A stretch of 64,000 nucleotides of DNA from Gemmatimonadota bacterium (GCA_016209885.1 JACQVF010000097.1:62001-126000); one strand, 5' to 3'. Counted from the stretch's first letter, positions 8,149-17,029 are shown. A program made the numbers and translations. Notes: generated by a model from the sequence alone, not told the origin.

Positions 8149-8850
8149 TCAGAAACGGAAGGCGATTCCCAGCGTGAGCGCGAGACCCGAGGTCCACTCG
8201 TTCTCCTCCACTTTCCCCAGGTCCCGGTCTCTACGGAGGTAGCCCTGCGGCGTATGGAGCCGCCAGAGTGTGAACCGGGCGTCGCCGCGCAGTACCCAGT
8301 GCTCTCCGGGGATCCACCGCAGCCCGCCGCCCAGGTGCCCGACGAACGTGGTCCCGAACTCGAAGCGGTCGTCCGCGTCAATCGTGTTGTCGATCTCCTG
8401 ACGGCCGGCCAGATCGAAGGCGATGCCGCCGCCGGCTAAGGCGTACGGCCCCAGCCCGTGCCAGGCTCGTTCGCCCACCAGGTTGAACTGCACCGCGGTC
8501 TCCAGAAGCGCGAGCTGCACGTCCGCTTCGCCGGCTTTGCGGTTTCCCGGCGTGCGGTTCGGATTGATCACGGCCCGCGTGGTGGGCGCGTAGGACGCAA
8601 GGCCCTCGAAGGTGATCGGACCATTCACCCGGATGCCGTAGCGGACGCCAAGGAGCGGCCCGTCGTCCGGGCCGAACTCGAAGGCGCCAGGATCCACGCG
8701 CAGGAAGCCGGCGAACGCTCCGGCCTCCTGCTTGGTCTCGATGAAGCGGTACGGTGACGGGATGATCTGTGCCCGGGCAGCGGGAGCGGCCGCCGCGCCC
8801 GCGCCGAGCACGACAATCAGGAGGCTCAAGATGCGGGTCGTGAAGCCCAT
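8149..8850 (-). CDS. Small outer-membrane beta-barrel protein
   Basis: Putative outer-membrane protein of 233 residues. A signal peptide (MGFTTRILSLLIVVLGAG... ending AARAQ) is followed by alternating polar and hydrophobic strands, glycine-rich turns (YALAGGGIAF, VGHLGGGLRW) and a terminal aromatic (GIAFRF), all typical of barrel proteins. The frame continues to a GTG at 8880, but the ATG at 8850 puts the positive residues directly before the signal core and is preferred. Function is unknown; eight-stranded porin-like or surface-binding roles are possible. Confidence 0.7.
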   Translation of the reverse strand: MGFTTRILSLLIVVLGAGAAAAPAARAQIIPSPYRFIETKQEAGAFAGFLRVDPGAFEFGPDDGPLLGVRYGIRVNGPITFEGLASYAPTTRAVINPNRTPGNRKAGEADVQLALLETAVQFNLVGERAWHGLGPYALAGGGIAFDLAGRQEIDNTIDADDRFEFGTTFVGHLGGGLRWIPGEHWVLRGDARFTLWRLHTPQGYLRRDRDLGKVEENEWTSGLALTLGIAFRF

Positions 8851-8907
8851 GAGCGAGCAGGATTTCTCAGTCTGGATCACTGCCAGCGCTGTGTGAACGC
8901 ACGGGAC

Positions 8908-8924
8908 GCCAACCTACCGTTGGC
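8908..8924. promoter_or_regulatory. Inverted repeat GCCAAC-N5-GTTGGC, possible operator
   Basis: Perfect 6-bp arms with a 5-base spacer lie in the divergent gap between the barrel gene (-) and the SH3-repeat gene (+). A further GTTGGC half-site follows at 8944-8949. Position and symmetry fit a regulator site, but no matching regulator is evident. Confidence 0.3.
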
Positions 8925-9126
8925 ACGACGGCGTTCGCAAGCGTTGGCAGGTTACCCAAGTTACCCGGCGGCGCCCGGCGCTCTGCGAATTGACGCTTCG
9001 GCCCGCCGTGGGCAGATTGCATAGTACCTCGATGGGCGTATCCCCCAAAGCGGGCGCTGGGCGATCAATACCCCGAGACGCACTTCAGGGTCGAGGCGCA
9101 CAAATCTGCGGCGGCGGCTGGGCGCC

Positions 9127-10140
9127 ATGCTGGCAGCCCTGATTGCGGCGCCGGCGCCGGTGCGCGGGCAGCCGGCGACCGTGACTGAGGCGGGGGAGTT
9201 CAGGGCCGAGACTAACGGCCCGATCCTTGCCACGATCGCGGCCGGCAGCGCGATGGTCGTGGAGTCGGTCCGGCCGCCTTGGGTGCAGGTTCGCCTCGAA
9301 GGCTGGGTTTGGGCACCGTCGCTCGAGGCCAGAGAGGGCGGCGCCTTCGACCTGGTGGTAGCGGCGTCGGCTGGTGAGAACCTGCGGAGCGAGCCGAATG
9401 GCCGCGTTTTGGCGCGACTGGCGCGGGGGACGCTGCTCGAGGAGCAGCAACGGCGCCCAGGTTGGGTGCGGGTGCGGCGGCTGGGTTGGATGCGGGCGTC
9501 CGCGGTGGCTCAAGGGAGCGGTGCGGCGGTGGGCCGGCAAGAGGCGGCGGTGGCTCCCCAGGATCCGATTGCCCGCGGCGGTGACTGGCTGCGCGTCGGT
9601 CGGCGTGGTGGCGCGATTCTCTCGGCGCCGGACGGCGACACGCTGGCGCTGGCGGTGGCCGGGCGCGAGCTGCGCGTACTCGCGCGGCAGGGGAACTGGG
9701 CGCGGGTGCGCGTCGAAGGGTGGACCTGGGTCCCGAAGGTCAGCGCGGAGGAAGCCGCCGACACAGCGATTCTCGCAGACGTCGCGCCCCGCGACCTGGT
9801 GGCCGCGCCCGCCGAGTACCGGGGGCGGCTGGTGTCATGGCGACTTCAGTTCATCTCACTCGAGCGGGCAGAGAAGGTGCGAACGGACTTCTACGAGGGA
9901 GAGCCTTTTGTGCTGGCGCGGACGGCGGAGCCGGAGGCGAGGTTCGTGTATGTAGCCGTGCCTCCGGAGCGGTTGGCCGACGTCGAGCGCCTCGCACCAT
10001 TGGAGTGGATCCTCGTGGTCGGCCGGGTCCGCACCGGCGCTGCGGCGCTCACCGGAAGCCCCATCCTGGACCTGCTGGAGTTGCGCCGGGGTCGGCGGCC
10101 AGGCACCCCGGACGATCCAGCCTCCGCTGGGTTTCCATGA
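9127..10140 (+). CDS. Secreted protein with three SH3-like repeats
   Basis: A 337-residue protein with a hydrophobic N-terminus ending APVRGQP (signal peptide). Three repeated modules follow, each with a turn-rich LRSEPNGRVLARLARGTLLE-type start and a W-V-VR-EGWVW/LGWMR/EGWTW ending. These resemble bacterial SH3 domains that bind cell-wall peptides, at residues ~20-65, ~75-125 and ~155-205. The C-terminal part (ADVAPRDLVAAPAEYRGRLVSW...) looks like a compact OB-like domain. No ATG, GTG or TTG lies upstream in frame before a stop at 9022, so the ATG at 9127 is used although it leaves no basic residues before the signal core. It overlaps the next gene by four bases (ATGA). Confidence 0.7.
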   Translation: MLAALIAAPAPVRGQPATVTEAGEFRAETNGPILATIAAGSAMVVESVRPPWVQVRLEGWVWAPSLEAREGGAFDLVVAASAGENLRSEPNGRVLARLARGTLLEEQQRRPGWVRVRRLGWMRASAVAQGSGAAVGRQEAAVAPQDPIARGGDWLRVGRRGGAILSAPDGDTLALAVAGRELRVLARQGNWARVRVEGWTWVPKVSAEEAADTAILADVAPRDLVAAPAEYRGRLVSWRLQFISLERAEKVRTDFYEGEPFVLARTAEPEARFVYVAVPPERLADVERLAPLEWILVVGRVRTGAAALTGSPILDLLELRRGRRPGTPDDPASAGFP

Positions 10141-12320
10141 TGCCCTGGATGATGCGGCCGCTGCGGCCGCTCGTCCACGCCGTTGGGACGGCCGCCCTGC
10201 TCGTGGTCGCCGGGTGCGGCGACGACCCCACGGGGCCCAACCCCGCCGATCTCGTGATCGAGATTCGCTCCGGGAACGGACAGATCGCCCTGGTGGCGTC
10301 GACCCTCCCCGAGCCGCTGAGAGTGGTGGTCAAGGAGCGTAGCACCGGGGATACCGTTCCAGGCGTGCGCCTCGAATGGGAGCTCGTGCAGGGAACGGGA
10401 GGGGTGCTCGCGCTGCGCGAGACGACCTCGGACTCCACCGGTGTCGCGACCAACCGGCTGACGCTCGGGCCCGACCCGGGCGATTACCGCGTGCGCGTCT
10501 CGCTGCGGGGGATACGCGGAACCCCACCGGAGTTCACCGCCACAGGCGCCCGGACGCCCGCGATCACCAGTGTGCCCGCGGCCGTGGTGAGCGCCGGCGA
10601 GCTGATCCTGATTGGCGGGCGCGACTTCCACACGGATCCGAGGGTCAACGTAGTCCAGTTTTCGGGGATGCGCGGCCTCGTGTTGTCGGCGTCGCCGACG
10701 GAGCTCCGCGTCACCGTCCCGATCTGCCTCCCCTCCAGAACCGTGGACGTCATCGTACGAATCGGCTCTCTGCGGAGCGATGCGGCCCAGCTCCAGGTGA
10801 TCGGCGGCACGGAGACGCTGAACCTGAAGCCCGGCGATGCGTTCGTTTCCCTGGATCCCGCTGTGCTGCAATGCGTGCGCCTGCCGGCGATCCCCGATTC
10901 CAGGTATCTCGTGGTCTCCCAGGCGACGGCTACGCTGGCAGGGGCGCGCTACCCGTATCGGCTCGTCGGACTGGCGGCCGCCAGGGTGGCGGCGAGCGCC
11001 GCACCCGTCGCGCTGGCCCGTGTGCCCGCGCTCCGTCCGCAGGTCGGCGAGGAGCTCCCGGGCGCCGCCCACGACGCGTGGGAGCTGGAACTCCGACAGC
11101 GGGAAGGCGAGTTGGCCCGCATCGCTCCTGTGTCCCCGCGCATCATGCGAGCGCCGGCCGCGGAGCCGCGGGTCGGCGATCGGACCACGTTCAACGTGAT
11201 CAACAAAGAAAACGAGTTCGAGAAGGTCACGGCGGAGGTACGCCTTGTGGGCAGGCACGCCGTGATCTACCAGGACCTGAATGCACCCAGCGGTGGGTTC
11301 AGCGAGAGCGATTTTCGCGCTTTCGGCGCGGTGTTCGACGATCCCATCTACGACACCGACGTCGCGGCTTTCGGCAGCCCTTCGGATCTCGACGCGAACG
11401 GCCGAGTGATCATCCTGTTCACACCCGTGGTGAACAAGATGACGGAGCGCGGATCCGATGGCTTTATCGCTGGCTTCTTCTTCGGGAACGATCTCCTCAA
11501 TCGCACCGGGAGCAACCGCGCCGAGATCTTCTACACGCTGGTGCCCGATCCGGATGGCCGATTCGGGGACGCGCGCTCGAAGGAGAGGGTCCTGCGGACC
11601 GTGCCGCCGGTGCTCGCCCACGAACTCCAGCACATGATCCAGTTCAACCAGCGCGTCCTCCTGCGCGGCGCCGCGGGCTCCGAGGCCCTGTGGCTCAGCG
11701 AGGGACTCGCGCATATGGCCGAGGACATGGTGGGGGAGGCGTTCCAGCGGCAAGGCGATGAGTCGCGGGCGCGGGAATTCCGGCTCGCGAACTACGTGCG
11801 GGCGTCCCGCTTCTTGGAGGCGACGCCGCGTACGAGCCTCGTCGCGGCGGCCGCCCCGGGTACCCTGGCGGAGCGCGGGGCGGCGTGGCTCTTCGTGAAG
11901 TACCTGATCGGGCACTTCGGCGGGAACGAGATCCTGCGGCGGCTGACGCAAACCACCCGCACGGGGGTTGCGAACGTGACGGCCGAGACGGGCCGGGCGT
12001 GGCCACCGCTCATCGGGGACTGGAGCGCAGCCCTCTACCTGGACGACCTCAACTTCCCCGTGGAGCCGCGGTTCAGCTTCCCGGGCTTCGAGCTGCGGGC
12101 CGCCGTCGGCCAGCTCGAAGCGTTCCCGCTGCAGCCGCGCACCGTCCTGTTTCGCGACTTCGTCGAGGCGGACACGCTGAGCGCATCTGCCGCCGACTTC
12201 CTGATCGCGCAGGTCGGGACCTCTGGCGCTGAACGGCTGCACCTCATGCTCGGCGACGCAACGGCGGGGCCGATGGCGGCGGACGCGGGCGCCCAGATCA
12301 CCATCGTGCGACTTCGCTGA
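10137..12320 (+). CDS. Lipoprotein with Ig-like and TIG domains and an HExxH metalloprotease site
   Basis: A 727-residue predicted surface lipoprotein. The start is the ATG overlapping the previous stop (ATGATG). A signal core ends in the lipobox VVAGC. Residues ~30-140 resemble a bacterial Ig-like (Big) domain: VVVKERSTGDTVPGVRLEWEL, DSTGVATNRLTLG. Residues ~140-215 resemble an IPT/TIG fold: PAITSVPAAVVSAGELILIGG. A region ~350-560 holds H495-E496-L-Q-H499 and a downstream E522 in WLSEGLAHMAED, the ligand pattern of gluzincin metalloproteases such as M30 (hyicolysin). DLDANGRVIILFTPVVN precedes it, as in that family. Likely a secreted zinc protease; the substrate is unknown. Confidence 0.75.
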   Translation: MMPWMMRPLRPLVHAVGTAALLVVAGCGDDPTGPNPADLVIEIRSGNGQIALVASTLPEPLRVVVKERSTGDTVPGVRLEWELVQGTGGVLALRETTSDSTGVATNRLTLGPDPGDYRVRVSLRGIRGTPPEFTATGARTPAITSVPAAVVSAGELILIGGRDFHTDPRVNVVQFSGMRGLVLSASPTELRVTVPICLPSRTVDVIVRIGSLRSDAAQLQVIGGTETLNLKPGDAFVSLDPAVLQCVRLPAIPDSRYLVVSQATATLAGARYPYRLVGLAAARVAASAAPVALARVPALRPQVGEELPGAAHDAWELELRQREGELARIAPVSPRIMRAPAAEPRVGDRTTFNVINKENEFEKVTAEVRLVGRHAVIYQDLNAPSGGFSESDFRAFGAVFDDPIYDTDVAAFGSPSDLDANGRVIILFTPVVNKMTERGSDGFIAGFFFGNDLLNRTGSNRAEIFYTLVPDPDGRFGDARSKERVLRTVPPVLAHELQHMIQFNQRVLLRGAAGSEALWLSEGLAHMAEDMVGEAFQRQGDESRAREFRLANYVRASRFLEATPRTSLVAAAAPGTLAERGAAWLFVKYLIGHFGGNEILRRLTQTTRTGVANVTAETGRAWPPLIGDWSAALYLDDLNFPVEPRFSFPGFELRAAVGQLEAFPLQPRTVLFRDFVEADTLSASAADFLIAQVGTSGAERLHLMLGDATAGPMAADAGAQITIVRLR

Positions 12321-12454
12321 CGGTCGAGGGGCTCGCGCCGGCGGTCACGGCGCCGGCGCCGCAGGCAACCGTGGCCGCCGGCTGAATCTCTGTGGCGCAC
12401 GCAACGTAGAGATGGGTGGAGCCAGTTTCGGCACCCTCCCAGATTCGAGAGACG

Positions 12455-13210
12455 ATGCGCTGCAGCACCTGTGGGAGCGAGCTACCGGGAGGCGGCCGGG
12501 TCTGCGCCACCTGCGGCTCGGCTCTCGTGGTGGTTCCTCGCTGTCCGCGGTGTGGATACCGCGGCGAGGGGATCGGCTTCTTCCAGCGGCCGAGCAAGAT
12601 GGCGTTGCTGGTCCTCATCGGTCTGTTCACCTACGGGATCGGCGCGCTCGTGTACTGGCTCATGCGCCGGTCGTACCGTGCCTGCCCGAACTGCGGCCGC
12701 GCCTGGGAGGCGAATGGGCTGGTCGAGGCGAGCCCGACGGAGCAGGAGCGACCCCTGGCGCTGCCCTCGGTGCTCCGGCTGCCGCCGGGAGGAGGCTTCC
12801 GCCGCTTCGCGGGGTTGTTCGCGTTGCTCATGGCGGCGATTCTGATGAGTATCGGCGTGGGCGCGGGAGAGCCCGGGTTGCTCGTCGCGGCGGCGGGCGT
12901 CGGGACGGCCGGTGGGCTCTCCGCCGCCTGGGGGATCCGCGCGCTCAGGGAGCGGCGACTGGCGCTCCTGGCGGGGCTCCAGCAGCAGACCTTGCTGCTG
13001 GCGGTGCGTCGCGGCGGAGCCCTGACCGCAACCGATGTGGCCACGGAGCTCCACCTCTCGCTGCCGGCGGCGGAGCGCGTCCTCATCTCCATGGACGATG
13101 GCTATCGGGTGCGATCGGAGATCACCGAGGAAGGACTCCTCATCTACGAGTTTCCGGAGATCCAGCACCGCGAGCACCCCCGTCTGTCGGAAGGCTCCCC
13201 GGGGTCGTGA
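12455..13210 (+). CDS. Double zinc-ribbon membrane protein
   Basis: About 251 residues. The N-terminus has three CxxC-type knuckles: MRCSTCGSELPGGGRVCATCGS, PRCPRCGYRGEG and, after a membrane span, RACPNCGRAW. Hydrophobic segments at ~55-75 and ~125-175 suggest two or three membrane spans. The C-terminal ~80 residues (LTATDVATELHLSLPAAERVLISMDDGYRVRSEITEEGLLIYEF) look like a winged helix. The internal ATG is chosen because the zinc-ribbon motif begins right there; an in-frame ATG at 12416 would add 13 residues. Function is unknown. Confidence 0.7.
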   Translation: MRCSTCGSELPGGGRVCATCGSALVVVPRCPRCGYRGEGIGFFQRPSKMALLVLIGLFTYGIGALVYWLMRRSYRACPNCGRAWEANGLVEASPTEQERPLALPSVLRLPPGGGFRRFAGLFALLMAAILMSIGVGAGEPGLLVAAAGVGTAGGLSAAWGIRALRERRLALLAGLQQQTLLLAVRRGGALTATDVATELHLSLPAAERVLISMDDGYRVRSEITEEGLLIYEFPEIQHREHPRLSEGSPGS

Positions 13211-13250
13211 CGCCGGGCTCCTCCGGCGCAGGCGAAATGCGTGTGAACGT

Positions 13251-13835
13251 GTGAATACGTTGGGTTCCCGCAGGTACGTGCTGGCTGGTTGGCTCGCGCT
13301 ACTCCCGCTGCAGGTCATGGGGTGCTGCCCTCGGCGCGGCCCGTCCACGGAGGAGGAGTTGGCGCGCATCCGCGGGGACGCGCGGATTCGGGCGGAGACG
13401 GAGCGGGAGCGCCAGCGCCTGGAAGCGCGAAGCGTGGAGCGCGAGCTCCAGGAGCTCGCGGGGGAGGTGGATAGCCTCCTCCGCGTAGCCAGGCCGGATA
13501 GCGCCATCGTCGTGATTCCACGAGCGGATCTCTTCGCCGGCGGCACGGCCGTGCTCTCGGCGCGCGGCGAACGGGCGCTGCAGGAGCTGGCAGCGTTGCT
13601 CCTGCGCTACGATTGGACCCGCCTCATCGTGGAATACGGCGTCGAGCCCGGCGAGCGGGCACAGGAGCGGGCCGAGCAGGTGCGCAAGCACTTGGTGGCC
13701 GAGGGGTTGGCCGCAGAGAGAGTTGCGGTCGTCGAGCGACGCCGCAGGGCGCCGGGGGGTACGTTGCCCGGCGGCCTCCGCCTCCTCGTGCCGGCGCCGA
13801 GCTCCCGGTCAGGATCGCCTCCCTCGCCCCACTAG
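13251..13835 (+). CDS. OmpA-like lipoprotein
   Basis: A 194-residue predicted lipoprotein starting at GTG (MNTLGSRRYVLAG), with a signal core and lipobox LQVMGC. Residues ~35-75 form a charged coiled coil (EEELARIRGDARIRAETERERQRLEAR). Residues ~85-170 have the OmpA/Pal fold pattern: RADLFAGGTAVLSARGERALQELAALLL, then an ERAQERAEQVRKHLVAEGLAAERV helix. The canonical peptidoglycan-binding NxxLSxxRA sequence is degenerate here (GERAQERAEQV), so wall binding is uncertain. The 3' end overlaps the convergent EamA gene by 27 bases. Confidence 0.7.
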   Translation: MNTLGSRRYVLAGWLALLPLQVMGCCPRRGPSTEEELARIRGDARIRAETERERQRLEARSVERELQELAGEVDSLLRVARPDSAIVVIPRADLFAGGTAVLSARGERALQELAALLLRYDWTRLIVEYGVEPGERAQERAEQVRKHLVAEGLAAERVAVVERRRRAPGGTLPGGLRLLVPAPSSRSGSPPSPH

Positions 13836-14756
13836 TCCCGTCAACGTGACCCCGCCGATGATAACGGCGGCGCCCAGAAGCTGCACCGGGGATGGGCTCT
13901 CGCCCAGCCAGATCCAGGCAACGCCCAGGGCAATCACCGGCACCAGGTTGCTGTGCACCGCGGTCCGCGTGTTCCCGAGTCGCCGCACGCCCACGTACCA
14001 GAGCATGTAGGCTATGCCGATCCCCAGGGCCCCCGCATAGGCGGTCGCGCCCCAGGCAAGTGGGGTGACGTCGGACAGCGGAGTTCGTGCTACGGGGATC
14101 GCACCCACAAGCACGAGCCCGGCGGCGCCGATCCACAGCGTCCAGGCCGTGACCGGGAGTGAGCCGTACCGGTGCACCAGTTGCCGCGCGCCCACCGTGT
14201 AGACTGACCAGGAGAGGGACGCGCCCACCATGAACAGGTTGCCCGGGAGCGACCCACCGGCCACGCCGCCCGAAGCGACCACAAGCGTCATGCCGGCTGC
14301 GGTGGCGAAGACCCCGATCCAGACCACCGGGCGGAGCCGCTCGTGGCCCAGCACGTTCGAGAGGAGCGCGGTCCAGATGGGCGTCGAAGCGAGAAGAATG
14401 CTCGCACTACCCGCCGTCGTCATGGCCATGCCGTAGATGAAGAACAGCTGATAGACGACGTTGCCGAGGATCCCGAGGGCCATGATGCGGGTTCGGTCGG
14501 CCGGCTCGAGAGCAGGCACACCGCCGCGTTGCCGCAGCGCGACCCACAGCATCGCCGCCGCCATAGGGAAGCGGACCGCGTTGAAGGCGAGGGGGTGAAG
14601 CTCGCGAAGTGCGACCTTGATCGCGGAGAAATTGACTCCCCAGATGGCGACCATGGCGAGCAGTCCGAGCTCTGCCGCGAACTCGCTCTCGCCATGGCCC
14701 GCGATGCCCCCCCGCTGCGTCGCCGCCTGCGCCCCGTCGAAATGGCCTCCCGACAT
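13809..14756 (-). CDS. EamA/DMT-family transporter
   Basis: Inner-membrane protein of about 315 residues with two EamA repeats totalling ten predicted spans. The first starts LLAMVAIWGVNFSAIKVALRELHPLAFNAVRF and the second LPGNLFMVGASLSWSVYTVGARQL. Each has the G-NF/S and A-R-P patterns of drug/metabolite exporters. The ATG at 14756 follows a ggggaagg ribosome site; the upstream extension of the frame is Arg/Pro-rich and unlike coding sequence here. The substrate cannot be predicted. Confidence 0.85.
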   Translation of the reverse strand: MSGGHFDGAQAATQRGGIAGHGESEFAAELGLLAMVAIWGVNFSAIKVALRELHPLAFNAVRFPMAAAMLWVALRQRGGVPALEPADRTRIMALGILGNVVYQLFFIYGMAMTTAGSASILLASTPIWTALLSNVLGHERLRPVVWIGVFATAAGMTLVVASGGVAGGSLPGNLFMVGASLSWSVYTVGARQLVHRYGSLPVTAWTLWIGAAGLVLVGAIPVARTPLSDVTPLAWGATAYAGALGIGIAYMLWYVGVRRLGNTRTAVHSNLVPVIALGVAWIWLGESPSPVQLLGAAVIIGGVTLTGLVGRGRRS

Positions 14757-14889
14757 TGCCTTCCCCGGATCGATGTGCGAGGCGCCCTGACCCGGCGCCC
14801 GCGACACCCGCGGCGACCGCGGCGGAGCGCGGCGGCGCGGCGGAGCGGCGGCGCGTGCACGGTTGTGCGGAGCGCCGCGCGGCATTAGC

Positions 14890-14917
14890 TTAACAATACC
14901 CCCCTTGGTTGTACCAT
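14890..14917 (+). promoter_or_regulatory. Candidate promoter of the TPR protein gene
   Basis: TTAACA at 14890-14895 and TACCAT at 14912-14917 with a 16-bp spacer, about 24 bases before the ATG at 14941. It lies in the AT-richer part of the divergent gap. Read by eye. Confidence 0.35.
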
Positions 14918-14940
14918 AGCCGTTCCGATACCCGGTGCCC

Positions 14941-16752
14941 ATGACGACATCGCACGTCATCCACCTGGACGACTACCGCACGCGGCGCGAGCAGCGGCGA
15001 CGGGAGTTCTTTGCGCTGTACGGTGCCGACGGCGAGCGGTCCCGCATTGTCCTCCAGCTCTGGCGGGCCGCTTCCCTGCTGGGCGCCGACCGTGCGGCCA
15101 CCGTGTGGATCGATGAGTATGGGCCCGGCCTCGTCCACGTGTACTGCCTCCTCGACTTAGCCTCCGACCCCCCGCGGCGCACGTTCACGCCCGATCTGCT
15201 TCGACGAGCATGGGAACAGGGCGTCCCCGGGATCTGCGATATCCCGGACACGGTGCGCGCCGCCGGGATTCCGCTCTCGGACGGCGTCCGCAGCGCCTGC
15301 GCGATCGCGCTCGGGAGCGATGGCGCACGCGCCTGGTTCCTGGTTGTCGATTCCCTGACCGCCCGGGGGCGCATCGACGAGTCCCGGTGCGCTGACCTCA
15401 TGTTCAGCGCCGGCGAGTGCGCCGGGCTGGTCCTGCACCGCGACCTGGGCGAGCCCGGGCGCGAGGGTGAGGGCTGCGATGGGTCCGTCGAGCAGCAGCG
15501 GCGTACGACGTTCGCCGGCTGGCCGGTGCTCCGGGATATCGAGGGACGCGAGCAGGACGAAGATGTCAACCAGCGCATCGCCCGCCGTTTCCTGGTGGTT
15601 CGCGTCGTGCGCACGCTCGTAGATGAGGACTTCGCCCTCGACCCGGAGTCACTGCATTACCAGGTGGAGGGCGTACGCGGCGAGATCCGCCCCGCGCCCC
15701 ACGACGAGGAGCGGGCGGCCTGGGAGGACGTCCTCGCTGCCGCCGAGCACCTGGATCGCGGCGCCCTGGCGCGTGCACTGCTCGGGCTCGGCGAGCTCGG
15801 GGAGAGGCAGGGGCACCTCCACGGGGCCCGGGAAATCTACCGGAACGCGTACGACGTGGCCGCCGCGGCCGCCGAGGTCCCTGCGGCCATCGACTCCGCC
15901 CGCTTCTACGCGCGTGCATGCCGCAAGTTGGCGGACTGGCCCGATGCCGAGGCCTGGTACTCCCGCGCTTTCGAAATGGCGGACACGGTGGAAGACCACG
16001 CCCGCTGCGCGCTCACCCTCGACGGACTGGCCAGCACCTACCGGTTCCGCGGCAACATGCCCAAGACCCGCGAGACGCTCGAGCGCGTCCTGGAGTACGC
16101 CACCCGGGCCAATGACCGCCAGGCGCTCGCCTCTGCCCACCACCACCTCATGGTGGTGGAGAAGCACTTCGAGCGGACGCTCGAGGCGTGTGTTCACGGA
16201 TGGAAGGCCGTCGATCTCTACGAGCGGGAGGCTGACCGGCTCCTCGCCCTCTTCGACCTGGCCGACATCCTGGTCCAGGCGCGCGTCTATCCTGCGGCCC
16301 GCGACGCCTACGCCATCGTCGCACACCGCATGGGGGAACGGGACTACCGCCTCATGGCGATCGGGGGCCTGGCGCTCACCAGCGCGCTACTTGGGGAGAA
16401 GAGACAGTTCCGGCACTGGTCACGAATCCTCGAAGAACAGCGCTGGCAGGAAACTCCGCCGCCCGTGCACGCCCAGATCCTCTTCCATCAGGGTGTCGCG
16501 TGCGCGCAGCTCGGCTACCCGGGTAAGGGGCGAAGACTCCTCACCGCCGCCGTGGCGATGGCCGAGGAGAACCGCCTCAACAAGCTCTTCTTCCAGGCGG
16601 AGGCTGCGCTGAAGGAGCTCGGGGCGAGCCGCACAGAGAAAGCAACCCCGGCGCGCCAGGGGTCCGAGCCGGAACCGGACCCGCGCCTCGCCGAGGTCTC
16701 CGGGGGGCTCAGCCGGATGCGCGCCGGGTTCGCCGACGCGCCGCGAACCTGA
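14941..16752 (+). CDS. GAF-like plus TPR protein, possible regulator
   Basis: A 603-residue soluble protein. The first ~190 residues form an alpha/beta region with sensor-like features (LLGADRAATVWIDEYGPGLVHVYCLLDL ... ARAWFLVVDSLTARG), tentatively GAF-like. Residues ~240-580 are helical repeats of TPR type, for example ALLGLGELGERQGHLHGAREIYRNAY and TLDGLASTYRFRGNMPKTRETLERVLEYA. No DNA-binding or catalytic motif is seen. ATG 14941 is preferred over the GTG two codons upstream. The gene is divergent from the EamA transporter and convergent with a tiny lipoprotein gene four bases beyond its stop. Role unknown; scaffold or signalling is a guess. Confidence 0.7.
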   Translation: MTTSHVIHLDDYRTRREQRRREFFALYGADGERSRIVLQLWRAASLLGADRAATVWIDEYGPGLVHVYCLLDLASDPPRRTFTPDLLRRAWEQGVPGICDIPDTVRAAGIPLSDGVRSACAIALGSDGARAWFLVVDSLTARGRIDESRCADLMFSAGECAGLVLHRDLGEPGREGEGCDGSVEQQRRTTFAGWPVLRDIEGREQDEDVNQRIARRFLVVRVVRTLVDEDFALDPESLHYQVEGVRGEIRPAPHDEERAAWEDVLAAAEHLDRGALARALLGLGELGERQGHLHGAREIYRNAYDVAAAAAEVPAAIDSARFYARACRKLADWPDAEAWYSRAFEMADTVEDHARCALTLDGLASTYRFRGNMPKTRETLERVLEYATRANDRQALASAHHHLMVVEKHFERTLEACVHGWKAVDLYEREADRLLALFDLADILVQARVYPAARDAYAIVAHRMGERDYRLMAIGGLALTSALLGEKRQFRHWSRILEEQRWQETPPPVHAQILFHQGVACAQLGYPGKGRRLLTAAVAMAEENRLNKLFFQAEAALKELGASRTEKATPARQGSEPEPDPRLAEVSGGLSRMRAGFADAPRT

Positions 16753-16756
16753 ACGC

Positions 16757-16888
16757 CTAGGTGTTCGGCCCGGCTTCGTAGTTGTTGGGACCCGACTCGT
16801 AATCCGGCGCGACCGGCGACGAGCACGCGGCGGCACCCAGCGCGAACGACACCACGAGGGCGGCCAGCAGGAGACGAATCTTCCTCAT
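16757..16888 (-). CDS. 43-residue lipoprotein
   Basis: A very short gene with a strong ribosome site (AAGGAG at 16896-16901, seven bases before the ATG). The product starts MRKIRLLLAALVVSF, continues to a lipobox-like AAAC at Cys22, and leaves a 22-residue mature peptide beginning CSSPVAPDYE. The mature part repeats YESGPN / YEAGPN. This looks like a membrane-anchored micro-lipoprotein of unknown role. It is convergent with the TPR gene. Coding is supported by signal-peptide logic, the ribosome site and codon use. No family is recognised. Confidence 0.75.
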   Translation of the reverse strand: MRKIRLLLAALVVSFALGAAACSSPVAPDYESGPNNYEAGPNT

Positions 16889-16968
16889 TGTCAGACTCCT
16901 TTTCATCTAGAGGGCCGGGAGATAGGAGCGTGGCGGGCAGAGTCCCGCATGCCGGACACTAAGTTCTG

Positions 16969-17000
16969 ACGAGCGCGGATCGCTCGTTAACTCTTTTTTT
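16969..17000 (+). terminator. Intrinsic terminator-like hairpin with T7 tract
   Basis: Stem acgagcg (16969-16975) and cgctcgt (16981-16987) around a 5-base loop, followed by taactc and seven T at 16994-17000. On the + strand it would stop transcripts coming from the TPR gene, which would have to run antisense through the 43-residue lipoprotein gene, and would insulate the AraC gene. Confidence 0.6.
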
Positions 17001-17029
17001 GGGCCGGGTACATCTTTTTCGAAGGTTCC

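Noticed and set aside
9891-12242. Long open frame on the minus strand (783 codons)
   Set aside because: Lies antisense to the lipoprotein protease; the translation is Arg/Pro/Gly-rich without domain signals. Long opposite-strand frames are expected in GC-rich DNA.
13809-14960. Longer EamA start at 14960
   Set aside because: Adds a 68-residue Arg/Pro leader; the ATG at 14756 has a ribosome site and starts right before the first span.
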